Assembly: GCF_000287055.2 (NCBI RefSeq)
Contig: NZ_AJYQ02000127.1
Span: 97,249-161,248 of the forward strand
Origin: Vibrio genomosp. F10 str. ZF-129
GTDB taxonomy: Bacteria; Pseudomonadota; Gammaproteobacteria; Enterobacterales; Vibrionaceae
DNA length: 64,000 nt
Direction: 5' to 3'
Within the stretch, counting starts at the first letter, position 1; every line of letters starts with the position of its first letter. The notes beneath the pieces were generated by a model, which saw nothing but the letters and a program-made list of their open reading frames with translations, searched no databases and had not been told where the DNA came from. The position numbers were made by a program, and so were the translations under genes. This document shows, piece after piece, positions 46,577 through 53,763 of this stretch.

Positions 46577-47448
46577 TGAAGCCTTTACCGCTTGTTTCTT
46601 TATTGGCAGTTTGCTTTCCTCTGGCGGCGAGTGATGTGGGTTGGTTTGAGGAGAACACCTCGTTAACGCAAGCCCATCAGTATTTGCTAGAAGATGATCT
46701 CGATGCCATGTTTGGTTCAATCGTTAAGGTACATCAACAGAATTCAAGTACCTCTATTGAAGAACATTTGAATCAGCTGCTTATCCACTCACTTGACGTT
46801 GATTGTGGTAAAGGGCTCGATAACAAACGACTACCCGAGTGGTTAGCATCTGCATCGGTACGTAGAACTAATATTCAGAGCCCAGGTCGAGACATGTACA
46901 ATGTCACGGTCTCTATTGAATCAAAGAAAGAAATAGAGAATATCGCATTTAACCGTTGGGTTGATAAACCTATCTCAACAGACAGTGAATTTGCGTCGAC
47001 AGAATCTAACTCTGATAAAAAAAAGGTCTACCAAAAACGTTACAACCTTAATAGCCAAATTCCACCAGGATTATATCGACTGGATGTGACCGCAGTCGAT
47101 CAAGAAACCTGGAGCTCATGGATCGTCTTTGTTCACACTAAAGCGAAACAGGTCGTTAGATGGCAATCTAAAGATCAATGGACCATAGAGAAAAATGCGC
47201 TACTTAATGAAAACTGCCCGCTTCCCGAATTGACGGTGGCTCTCTACGATTATGTTGATGGTAGCTATAATGAAGTTTGGAGTCGAAGCTATGAATCTGA
47301 CTTTCCTACGTCATTCGAACCTAGAAGCATCGAACCAGAAAGATATGTACTGGCGGTATCGATGACGAATCAAAGGTGGCAAGGCCCTGTATTAATCGAA
47401 CAATCTCAAATAATCAGTAAAACATATGATGTTTCTGTAGAGGAATAG
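46576..47448 (+). CDS. vxrC: VxrC-type DUF2861 protein
   Basis: A 290-residue exported protein; the ATG at 46576 overlaps the vxrB stop (TGATG). A signal peptide of about 18-20 residues precedes a region of helix (about 25-85), then beta-rich sequence (RDMYNVTVSIESKKEIENIAF; GLYRLDVTAVDQETWSSW) that looks like an immunoglobulin-like fold. It fits the DUF2861 family encoded third in the vxr operon. The periplasmic location next to a periplasm-sensing kinase suggests a helper for sensing or envelope repair, but its biochemical role is unknown. Confidence 0.82.
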   Translation: MKPLPLVSLLAVCFPLAASDVGWFEENTSLTQAHQYLLEDDLDAMFGSIVKVHQQNSSTSIEEHLNQLLIHSLDVDCGKGLDNKRLPEWLASASVRRTNIQSPGRDMYNVTVSIESKKEIENIAFNRWVDKPISTDSEFASTESNSDKKKVYQKRYNLNSQIPPGLYRLDVTAVDQETWSSWIVFVHTKAKQVVRWQSKDQWTIEKNALLNENCPLPELTVALYDYVDGSYNEVWSRSYESDFPTSFEPRSIEPERYVLAVSMTNQRWQGPVLIEQSQIISKTYDVSVEE

Positions 47449-47507
47449 TTAAAGTTCATAGACAATAAGTCGTTATAAACCCTAAGGGAATAACAGTTTA
47501 TAATATT

Positions 47508-48719
47508 ATGAAAAATAATCTTAGATTTTTGACTTTGTCTATCGCTCTTGCCAGTGCCTCTGCGAGTGCCGCCAATTATGCAATCGAAGCTCGTGGTGAT
47601 GCGATGGGTGGTGTAGGGGTTGTTTCGGCAAACTTTCTCACCGCTCCATTTTATAACCCTGCATTAACAGCAATCTATCGCAGAAACGATGACGTCGGAA
47701 TGCTCATCCCAAGCATAGGCTTGTCTTATAGTGACGAAGACAACATGGTTGATGATCTTGATCGGGTCGCTGGGCTTATCAACGAAGCGAGCTCTGGTGA
47801 TTATTCCAATATAGCCGAGCTTCAATCAAGTCTTGAAAGTTTGAACGGTGACCAAGCTAAGTTAGAGCTAGGTGGCGTCGTTGCTTTTGCTATTCCTAAT
47901 CAGTACATCGCTGCTAATGTCTTTGCTAAAGCTTATACCGAGTCTTTTGCCTCGCCTGATATATATACTCAAGCTAATTCGGCACTACCGCAAGCTGATA
48001 TCAACACGGCAATTAATGCAGAGCTAAGTGCTGTCAATGCAGTAGGAATAGGAGTTGGAGAAGTTGGTATCTCTCTTGCCAAGTATCAAACGTTCTTAGG
48101 TCAGCATATAGCATTCGGTATTAGCCCTAAACTACAAAGAATCTATACTTATGTATATTCAGCCGATCTGGATAATTATGACATTGCGGATATCGCAGAT
48201 AATGGTACCAGCGAAACAATGTTTAACATGGACGCTGGTTTTCTTTGGTTCCATGGGCCACTTAGAGTAGGTTTTACAGCAACTAATCTAGTATCAAGAG
48301 ACATTCAGACTAAAGAGCTAACAAAGAGAGCGGTTACCTCTCAGATAGATCCGACACAAGTTAGGCCTGCGGAAACGTTGAGCTATGCGTATCAAATGCG
48401 ACCTCAGTACACCGTTGGTGCAGGTCTTGTTGGCGATTACGCTACCATTAGTGTTGATTATGATTTGAACGAAGACGAACGTTTCACCGGATTCGACGAT
48501 AATACTCAGTGGTTAAGGGTAGGGGGCGAAATTGATATTATGCGTCAATTAAAACTCAGGGCAGGGTACAAGCGTAATCTTGCGTATGAGGATAGTGACG
48601 ACACGGTGACGGCTGGTATCGGTATATCCCCACTCAACTTATTTCAAATGGATATCGGTGCAAGCTATACCAATGAAAATTCGATGGGTGTTTACTTAAA
48701 CTTCCTTGGTAGCTACTAA
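47508..48719 (+). CDS. vxrD: VxrD-position TraF-like outer-membrane protein
   Basis: A 403-residue exported protein with a signal peptide ending ASA near 20-22. The start of the mature part, NYAIEARGDAMGGVGVVSANFLTAPFYNPAL, and the strand-rich remainder ending YLNFLGSY are typical of the PF13729 'TraF_2' family, a FadL-like outer-membrane barrel group unrelated in this context to conjugation. It lies 59 bases after vxrC on the same strand, the place of the fourth gene of the vxr operon. No strong ribosome binding site is visible. A terminator follows within 40 bases. Confidence 0.78.
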   Translation: MKNNLRFLTLSIALASASASAANYAIEARGDAMGGVGVVSANFLTAPFYNPALTAIYRRNDDVGMLIPSIGLSYSDEDNMVDDLDRVAGLINEASSGDYSNIAELQSSLESLNGDQAKLELGGVVAFAIPNQYIAANVFAKAYTESFASPDIYTQANSALPQADINTAINAELSAVNAVGIGVGEVGISLAKYQTFLGQHIAFGISPKLQRIYTYVYSADLDNYDIADIADNGTSETMFNMDAGFLWFHGPLRVGFTATNLVSRDIQTKELTKRAVTSQIDPTQVRPAETLSYAYQMRPQYTVGAGLVGDYATISVDYDLNEDERFTGFDDNTQWLRVGGEIDIMRQLKLRAGYKRNLAYEDSDDTVTAGIGISPLNLFQMDIGASYTNENSMGVYLNFLGSY

Positions 48720-48755
48720 TATCGCTATCTCTAGTCATCATTAACGTATATAGTC

Positions 48756-48782
48756 AGCTCCTCATTATAGAGGAGCTTTTTT
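48756..48782 (+). terminator. Terminator hairpin that contains the next gene's ribosome binding site
   Basis: AGCTCCTC (48756-48763) pairs with GAGGAGCT (48770-48777), followed by six T in total (48777-48782). It is a good Rho-independent terminator for the vxr operon. Its 3' arm GAGGAG is also an ideal Shine-Dalgarno sequence, seven bases before the ATG at 48783, so the hairpin that stops transcription also hides the ribosome binding site when transcription reads through. Confidence 0.9.
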
Positions 48783-48929
48783 ATGTTTGACGATCTTTCA
48801 TTAACCCACGAAGAGCAGCAAAAAGCTGTAGAGAAAATCCAAGAACTGATGTTGACCGGTATGAGTACCGGACAAGCGATAAAGTTGGTCGCTGAGAAAA
48901 TTAGAAAAGAGCACAGCGAAAAGCAATAG
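48783..48929 (+). CDS. vxrE: UPF0181 (YoaH-like) small protein, fifth gene of the vxr locus
   Basis: A 48-residue protein with the UPF0181 signature: [18 protein letters not shown] followed by [17 protein letters not shown]. coli YoaH has the same pattern. It is helical and charged with no signal or membrane segment. The locus agrees with the small UPF0181 gene that ends the V. cholerae vxr region (VCA0569 from memory), hence the symbol, given with caution. Its Shine-Dalgarno lies inside the stem of the terminator after vxrD, so expression probably depends on limited readthrough or on a start inside the hairpin's loop region. Function unknown. Confidence 0.85.
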   Translation: MFDDLSLTHEEQQKAVEKIQELMLTGMSTGQAIKLVAEKIRKEHSEKQ

Positions 48930-48988
48930 GAATTTCCTAATGCTTTATAACTTGGCGCACTATAACTAAGTATTTAGGCCGTAATGTG

Positions 48989-49004
48989 ATACGGCGAACC
49001 GTAT
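48989..49004. repeat. Short perfect hairpin with CGAA loop
   Basis: ATACGG (48989-48994), loop CGAA, CCGTAT (48999-49004). A stable small hairpin in noncoding DNA; role unknown. Confidence 0.6.
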
Positions 49005-49200
49005 GACTTCGAACTGAATATATAGATATTGCATATTTGGTATATCATAATTCGATGTGTTTGTTGTGATAAATTTACCATTATTTTTATATTAATCAGT
49101 AGCTTGTGGTGGTTACTTATTCTGCCGGTGTGGTGGGAAATAAAGTAAGACTTTAATTATCCAATGGCAGTGCCTGAAGATTGAATACGCTAGCTTTATA

Positions 49201-49226
49201 TTCTGTTACTGGACGCCGTAACAGAA
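49201..49226. repeat. 9-base inverted repeat
   Basis: TTCTGTTAC (49201-49209) and GTAACAGAA (49218-49226) are perfect complements around an 8-base loop. It could be a hairpin in an RNA or a dyad protein-binding site. Confidence 0.7.
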
Positions 49227-49406
49227 TGCAGTTAAAAATAACCCAGGATAACGGGTTTGGTCATAAATTTCGTTACGATGTCACTTAATGGTGAGGGGAA
49301 ATTAAGCTAGCCAAGAGTCGTCGGAACCATTTGCTTAAAAATAGTCAATGCTCCAAATGAAAGAAGAAGAAAAGAAGAAGTGTGTGGGTAGGCATTCGCT
49401 AAAATC

Positions 49407-49434
49407 ATTGCTTTTAAATAATTGCTTTTAAATC
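49407..49434. repeat. 14-base tandem duplication
   Basis: Units 49407-49420 and 49421-49434 differ only at the last base, and part of a third (ATTG) follows. Confidence 0.85.
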
Positions 49435-49499
49435 ATTGACGCCTAGTAGACTGATGCAAAAGTCTGGCAAAAAAATCGCTTGATTAGATACTGTCGGTA

Positions 49500-49749
49500 A
49501 TCGTGCAAATGTGAGCGAGAAATCAGAATAGTGTTTATGGATAGTCGAAAGAATCTCTTTGCGATATTCGTCAGAATAACGTCGATTACTGGGTTTACCT
49601 CTAGAAGCATGGGTTAAACTAGCCGCACCATGTTCACGTAGTACTTAAGGAAAGTATGTCCGCCGCGCAGCACGACGCAAACGATATTCACAGATGTCTT
49701 GAATAACTTTGAATCGACTCATTTCTTTTTCACTCATGGCAATCAACAT
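49500..49749 (-). pseudogene. degraded ISNCY-type transposase remnant
   Basis: Read on the minus strand from ATG 49749, the frame gives MLIAMSEKEMSRFKVIQDIC, close to the N terminus of ISNCY-family transposases with a leading helix-turn-helix. A TAA stop at codon 35 (49647-49645) interrupts it. The same frame then continues with REHGAASLTH, SRGKPSNRRYSDEYRKEIL and KHYSDFSLTFAR, again typical of that family. The residues of the helix-turn-helix between RRAARR and REHG are missing, implying an internal deletion. The catalytic part is absent. Flanking sequence with AAAAGTGACATTACTATC at about 49829-49846 may be the old element end. It cannot be functional. Confidence 0.8.
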
Positions 49750-50050
49750 CTCAGTAGTCCTTAGTAACCGAAGCTGGTACATGAAATGTAGTCAGCAACC
49801 AGTGCTAAGGTGGCATTTTAATCTAGCTCAAAAGTGACATTACTATCTGGGGCCTACAGCCTCAGTGCGTATTATCTATCTTATGTTAAATAAGTTGTGT
49901 GAAGCGATATAGCTTGTTTACATGTTCTACCCGACTCTCACGTTACTCTACGGAGTCACATTAAACATAATACTTATTTACCATAAAATAGATAATAGCT
50001 AGCATACAATCTATCGATGTAAGCCAGCTATTATCTTTTAAGCGTGTTTT

Positions 50051-50362
50051 CTAGCCGCCGGCCAATTTGACCGTGTGGCCTTTTTTTTCAAGATGAGCTT
50101 TAATCTTGTCTCGTGCGTCGCCTTGAATCTCAATGGTTCCGTCTTTAACGGAGCCACCGCAGCCGCATACTTTTTTAAGCTCGGCTGCAACTAACTTTAG
50201 TTGGGAATCGGCTAGATCTAACCCTGAAACAATACAAACCCCTTTGCCTTTACGACCTTTGGTTTGTCGCTGAATGCGCACAATACCATCACCTTTAGGT
50301 CTTTCTATAACTTGTTCTTCTGGTTTGATGCGTCCGACGTCGGTTGAATACACTAGACTCAT
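50051..50362 (-). CDS. yciH: translation initiation factor SUI1-type protein YciH
   Basis: A 103-residue SUI1/eIF1-like protein. The fold is seen in GDGIVRIQRQTKGRKGKGVCIVSGLDL and CGCGGSVKDGTIEIQGDARDKI, the family core for start-codon proofreading; bacterial YciH inhibits translation from weak initiation sites in vitro and may act under stress. The length matches the E. coli protein (108). It is five bases downstream of the small DUF3319-like gene in the same orientation, so they are probably cotranscribed. Confidence 0.93.
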   Translation of the reverse strand: MSLVYSTDVGRIKPEEQVIERPKGDGIVRIQRQTKGRKGKGVCIVSGLDLADSQLKLVAAELKKVCGCGGSVKDGTIEIQGDARDKIKAHLEKKGHTVKLAGG

Positions 50363-50367
50363 AATGA

Positions 50368-50742
50368 CTATTTTCTCTGTTGCTCGGCTTTTTGTTTCGC
50401 AATTATATACGCTTCAATGTGCTTTTGTATCGCAATTTTTGAGCCCTTAATGAGTCTGCCGTTGAAAAAACAATACCAGGTGTTAGCCTCACCCGTATCG
50501 TTTTTTAAGGCGTAGCCATTAAAGTTTTCTGCTTGTGGGGATCCTGATGACTCACGCTTTCGACCAACGGAAGTGAACTCTTTTGGATCGATTATCGTCG
50601 CGGTATCGCAGAACCAATCGATACTCTTCTTCACCGCAGCTAAGCTACCGGACAAAACGTGGTTCTTAATTTTAGCTTGCCAAATATCGCTAGTGTTATC
50701 GGCAGACTTTAAGTTAAAACCTTTATAAATTGTGACAGCCAT
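50368..50742 (-). CDS. small Vibrio protein (DUF3319-like)
   Basis: A 124-residue soluble protein with two similar halves: an opening IYKGFNLKSADNTSDIWQAKI and later GYALKNDTGEANTWYCFFNGRLIKG, each followed by a helix (LAAVKKSIDWF; IAIQKHIEAYI). I think this is the family called DUF3319, limited to vibrios and relatives, but this is from memory. It has no membrane segment. It precedes yciH by five bases, so a translation-related function is possible but unproven. Confidence 0.65.
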   Translation of the reverse strand: MAVTIYKGFNLKSADNTSDIWQAKIKNHVLSGSLAAVKKSIDWFCDTATIIDPKEFTSVGRKRESSGSPQAENFNGYALKNDTGEANTWYCFFNGRLIKGSKIAIQKHIEAYIIAKQKAEQQRK

Positions 50743-50831
50743 AAACGAATATTCTTATTATGATAGTTACTTAAATAATAATTGTATCTGCTCGCTTATC
50801 AAGTATATTTATCGATTATCTCTCATTTACT

Positions 50832-51800
50832 GTGTCTGATATGCAAAAAAAGATCCCGCAGGTTACTGATAAACAGCTACTAAATGATTGGCGATCAACT
50901 TTTGGGTCTCAAGTTACCTTAGAAGAATTCGATATGTTGACCCATGGGGTATACTCTCGAAACTCTTTACTTGCGATGGTCAAAGATTGGAATCTTTTCT
51001 CTGAATTTTGTCAAACGAAGCAAGTCAGTTCACTCCCCGCTTCTGTCACTGTTGTTCGCTTATTTATTGAGCGGGAGGCGAAAAAGCGTAAGTTCTCCAC
51101 CTTAAAGCGTTACGCTGTCACCCTATCATTGGTTCATCGGCTACTCTATGATACAGACCCTGTTTCTAATAGCTTGATTCGGCAACTACTGGCGAGTTAT
51201 CGAATGGACAAATTCGGGGACGCAAAGCAAGCAGAAGGCTTAACCCTAAATCACATAAAAGAACTTGATAGAATATTGATGGAAACACCGAGCCCCAAAA
51301 GTGTTCGTGATCTAGCCATCTATTACGTGATGTTTGAATGTGCATTGAAGCGTTCAGATCTTAAATCGTTGTCTTTTTCTGATCTCACCGAATGTGAAAA
51401 TCACTATCTTGTATCAATCAAAGACCACACTTATGAGCTTAGTAACCGGTGTTCTTCCGTTTTGAAATTGTGGCTGTCGGTAGCAGGAGATAATCCGGAT
51501 CTCTGTTTGTTTCGCGCGATAGATCGACATGGTAACGTAAGCAGTACGCAAATGGACGACTCTTCCATTTACAGAGTATTAGCCTCAGCGAGTGACCTGT
51601 TAAATCTTTCAATCAAATTTTCCGGGCAATCAACTCGTGTCGGAGCCGCTCAGCATTTAGCTAGTCGTGGTAAAAAAGCCAAAGAAATTCAAGAGTTTGG
51701 TCGCTGGTTGTCCCCTGCTATGCCCTATCAATACATAGGTCTAAAACAAACAGCAGAGGATGAAAAGCGAGTGTATAAGATCATTAAACCTTGGGAGTAG
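50832..51800 (+). CDS. divergent tyrosine recombinase/integrase
   Basis: A 322-residue protein of the phage-integrase fold. The N-terminal SAM-like core-binding part (about 30-125) has the usual helical pattern; the catalytic domain (about 140-320) has the first Arg in ALKRSDLKSLSFSDL, a box II that reads SGQSTRVGAAQHLASRG where active enzymes have HxLR (the His is replaced by Gln but the Arg remains), and a likely nucleophile Tyr in PYQYIGLK. The start is GTG 50832 or ATG 50841. There are no adjacent phage genes or integron array. It may be a domesticated recombinase or one with altered catalysis. Confidence 0.82.
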   Translation: MSDMQKKIPQVTDKQLLNDWRSTFGSQVTLEEFDMLTHGVYSRNSLLAMVKDWNLFSEFCQTKQVSSLPASVTVVRLFIEREAKKRKFSTLKRYAVTLSLVHRLLYDTDPVSNSLIRQLLASYRMDKFGDAKQAEGLTLNHIKELDRILMETPSPKSVRDLAIYYVMFECALKRSDLKSLSFSDLTECENHYLVSIKDHTYELSNRCSSVLKLWLSVAGDNPDLCLFRAIDRHGNVSSTQMDDSSIYRVLASASDLLNLSIKFSGQSTRVGAAQHLASRGKKAKEIQEFGRWLSPAMPYQYIGLKQTAEDEKRVYKIIKPWE

Positions 51801-51801
51801 C

Positions 51802-52800
51802 TTACCGGCGAAGAGATGTACTCACGCAGTTTTCGAGGAATTTGTGGAATTGGTGGCCATTGTTCGCCAGCATCTTGGGAAACATAGAAATAGGTGTCAT
51901 GCCTGGGAAGGTATTAACCTCATTTAAATATATGTGACCCTCTTCAGTTAAGAAAAAATCAATTCGAGACAAATGGCGTAATCGCATTTGAGTAAAAACT
52001 TTTCTCGCGCTGACTTCTATTGTGCTCAATTGAGTTTGTGAGAGGTTACCAGCCACTATTTCGGTAATTGAATGGCTGTCTGCACTGTATTTTTCTTCAT
52101 AGGTATAAAACGCATCGGAAGGTGCGATAACTTCACCAGGCTGAGATAAGAATAGCTGGCCATCATACTCATAAGCGGCGACCTCAAGTTCTCTTGGCTT
52201 TACTGCTTTTTCTACTAACACTTGATCAGAATACCCGAAAGCAGCATCGATAGCCTCTTTAAGTTGTGATGATTTCGTTACCTTGTAACATCCTACAGAA
52301 GAGCCTTGTCTAGCCGCTTTAATAAAAATACTGCCCCATTCTCTTAGTGCTTGTTCTGCTTTTTCTAAAGAGTGTGAATTGTTCTCTGACAAGAATAAAT
52401 AAGGTGTATTGTTAATGCCGAGTGCGTCATACCATAGCTTTGAGGTAATCTTGTTAAAGCTATTGGTGCTCGCTTCTGGTCCACATCCGAGGTATGGGAT
52501 TTCAGCTAGTTCAAGCATCGATTGAATATCTCCTGTTTCCCCTGGAAAACCATGGATACAAGGAATAACAAAATCAATATGAAGATTTTGGTCTTCACCG
52601 TTCAACGTAGCGGTATTGGTATCAAGAGAAACGAGTTTATCTGATTCATTAAACCAACCTTCTTGACGTATTTCGACGCGCACCACATCGAAGTTTGGAG
52701 TCAAAGATAGCTGCTGCTGCAGATAGTTGGCTGAGACTAAAGACACTTCATGTTCAGGAGAGCCTCCGCCACACAGTAGAAGGATGGTTGTTTGAGTCAT
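51802..52800 (-). CDS. ddl: D-alanine-D-alanine ligase
   Basis: A 332-residue ATP-grasp enzyme that makes the D-Ala-D-Ala dipeptide of peptidoglycan. The start at 52800 (MTQTTILLLCGGGSPEHEVS) is preceded by GGAAA; an ATG 15 bases up is possible. Key motifs: LLCGGGSPEHEVSLVSA (N-terminal loop), FVIPCIHGFPGETGDIQ, FIKAARQGSSVGCYKV (ATP lysine and glycine loop), RIDFFLTEEGHIYLNEVNTFPGMTPISMFPKM (metal-binding Glu/Asn). It converges with the recombinase gene with almost no gap. Near the vxr locus, it adds to the cell-wall theme. Confidence 0.93.
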   Translation of the reverse strand: MTQTTILLLCGGGSPEHEVSLVSANYLQQQLSLTPNFDVVRVEIRQEGWFNESDKLVSLDTNTATLNGEDQNLHIDFVIPCIHGFPGETGDIQSMLELAEIPYLGCGPEASTNSFNKITSKLWYDALGINNTPYLFLSENNSHSLEKAEQALREWGSIFIKAARQGSSVGCYKVTKSSQLKEAIDAAFGYSDQVLVEKAVKPRELEVAAYEYDGQLFLSQPGEVIAPSDAFYTYEEKYSADSHSITEIVAGNLSQTQLSTIEVSARKVFTQMRLRHLSRIDFFLTEEGHIYLNEVNTFPGMTPISMFPKMLANNGHQFHKFLENCVSTSLRR

Positions 52801-52849
52801 TAACGTAGTTTCCATAACGCTATAAAATTCTTGTCTTCATCATAATGAA

Positions 52850-52903
52850 AATGAACCAAAACGATAGCGTAACCCAGATTAAATTACGCGGTTTTGGTTC
52901 ATT
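52850..52903 (-). other. Large nested hairpin upstream of ddl
   Basis: AATGAACCAAAAC (52850-52862) pairs with GTTTTGGTTCATT (52891-52903), enclosing an inner stem GCGTAA (52867-52872) with TTACGC (52884-52889). On the minus strand it lies after the SPOR gene and before ddl. The sequence ends in an imperfect T-run (TTTCATT), so it may terminate the SPOR gene; it may also be part of the ddl leader. Confidence 0.7.
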
Positions 52904-52973
52904 TGATGTTTTATTCACCATAACAGGGGCATAGAGCTGCGAAGCCTAGCCTCTATGATTTCTAGAATAGTTT

Positions 52974-53546
52974 CTAGTTCAATTTATTCAGTGTTGGGAA
53001 TTCTGAATTCTTAATTGAATCGATGCTTTTGACAAATGGTTTTAGGTTTTTGAATTCCATTGGCAGTGTGGCAATAGCTTCTTTTGCTTCACCGCGTGTG
53101 GCGTAATCACCATAAAGCACCGTATACCATTTTGTACCATTTACTACCTTATAGTTTTCCCAGACAGGTTGTTGGTTGTCCATAGGAAGTTTACGCGCAA
53201 ATTCATCGACTTTTGTTTGAGAGCCTACCGCAACGACTTGAATAGTAAACCCATAACGTGGGTTCATAGCGACTTGCTTAGCCGTCGGTGGAATGATGGC
53301 GACAGCCGCTTCAGGTGTTTTATTCACCACTTTCTTCTCTGCAGTAGGAACAACTTTGTCTGCGTTTGTTTCAACGTTACTCTCAACAATACCTTCCGCT
53401 GTGCCTTCACTCGAAACCACTGGCTTTTCTACTTCAGCAACCTTGTAGTCTTCTCTATAACTTTCAGATGTGACATCTGTAATGTATGTGTCAGAAGCAC
53501 AAGCCGATAGAAGTACCGATAGGCCCACAATTGAAATCTTTTTCAT
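52974..53546 (-). CDS. SPOR-domain lipoprotein
   Basis: A 190-residue envelope protein. A lipoprotein signal ends in LLSACAS (acylated Cys at 16). A low-complexity Glu/Val/Thr/Lys-rich spacer (about 30-90) leads to a C-terminal SPOR domain (about 96-180; YGFTIQVVAVGSQTKVDEFA, WYTVLYGDYATRGEAKEAI), which binds denuded peptidoglycan glycans at division sites. It is probably anchored in the outer membrane. The gene is transcribed toward ddl but with a hairpin between. Confidence 0.88.
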   Translation of the reverse strand: MKKISIVGLSVLLSACASDTYITDVTSESYREDYKVAEVEKPVVSSEGTAEGIVESNVETNADKVVPTAEKKVVNKTPEAAVAIIPPTAKQVAMNPRYGFTIQVVAVGSQTKVDEFARKLPMDNQQPVWENYKVVNGTKWYTVLYGDYATRGEAKEAIATLPMEFKNLKPFVKSIDSIKNSEFPTLNKLN

Positions 53547-53763
53547 GAATGTACTTACGTCCTAAAAATAGAAATTACTTTAAATCATGCCGATTGAAGA
53601 GCTTAGAATCAAGCCAACCTTTTAATTATATATCAATACTCTGTGATGCATGGCACAAAGTCACTTTTATACCGTGTTCTACTGTTCAGAACGAGTGAGA
53701 AATGGTCACTAAAGCAACTTAAATTGATTAACCTATAGAGATGATTATTGCAGTGGACGAGCC

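Larger units (their letters stand above)
48930..50050. other. Gene-poor 1.1-kb stretch with transposase relic
   Basis: This region separates the vxr locus from yciH. It holds inverted repeats (48989-49004 with loop CGAA; 49201-49226), a tandem duplication (49407-49434) and, on the minus strand at about 49500-49749, a broken transposase gene. I find no intact gene. AT content is higher than in neighbouring genes. A small RNA around 48950-49230 cannot be excluded. Confidence 0.6.

Noticed and set aside
49201..49226. Terminator or attenuator in the gap after the UPF0181 gene
   Set aside because: The inverted repeat has no T-run on either side, so it is listed only as a repeat.
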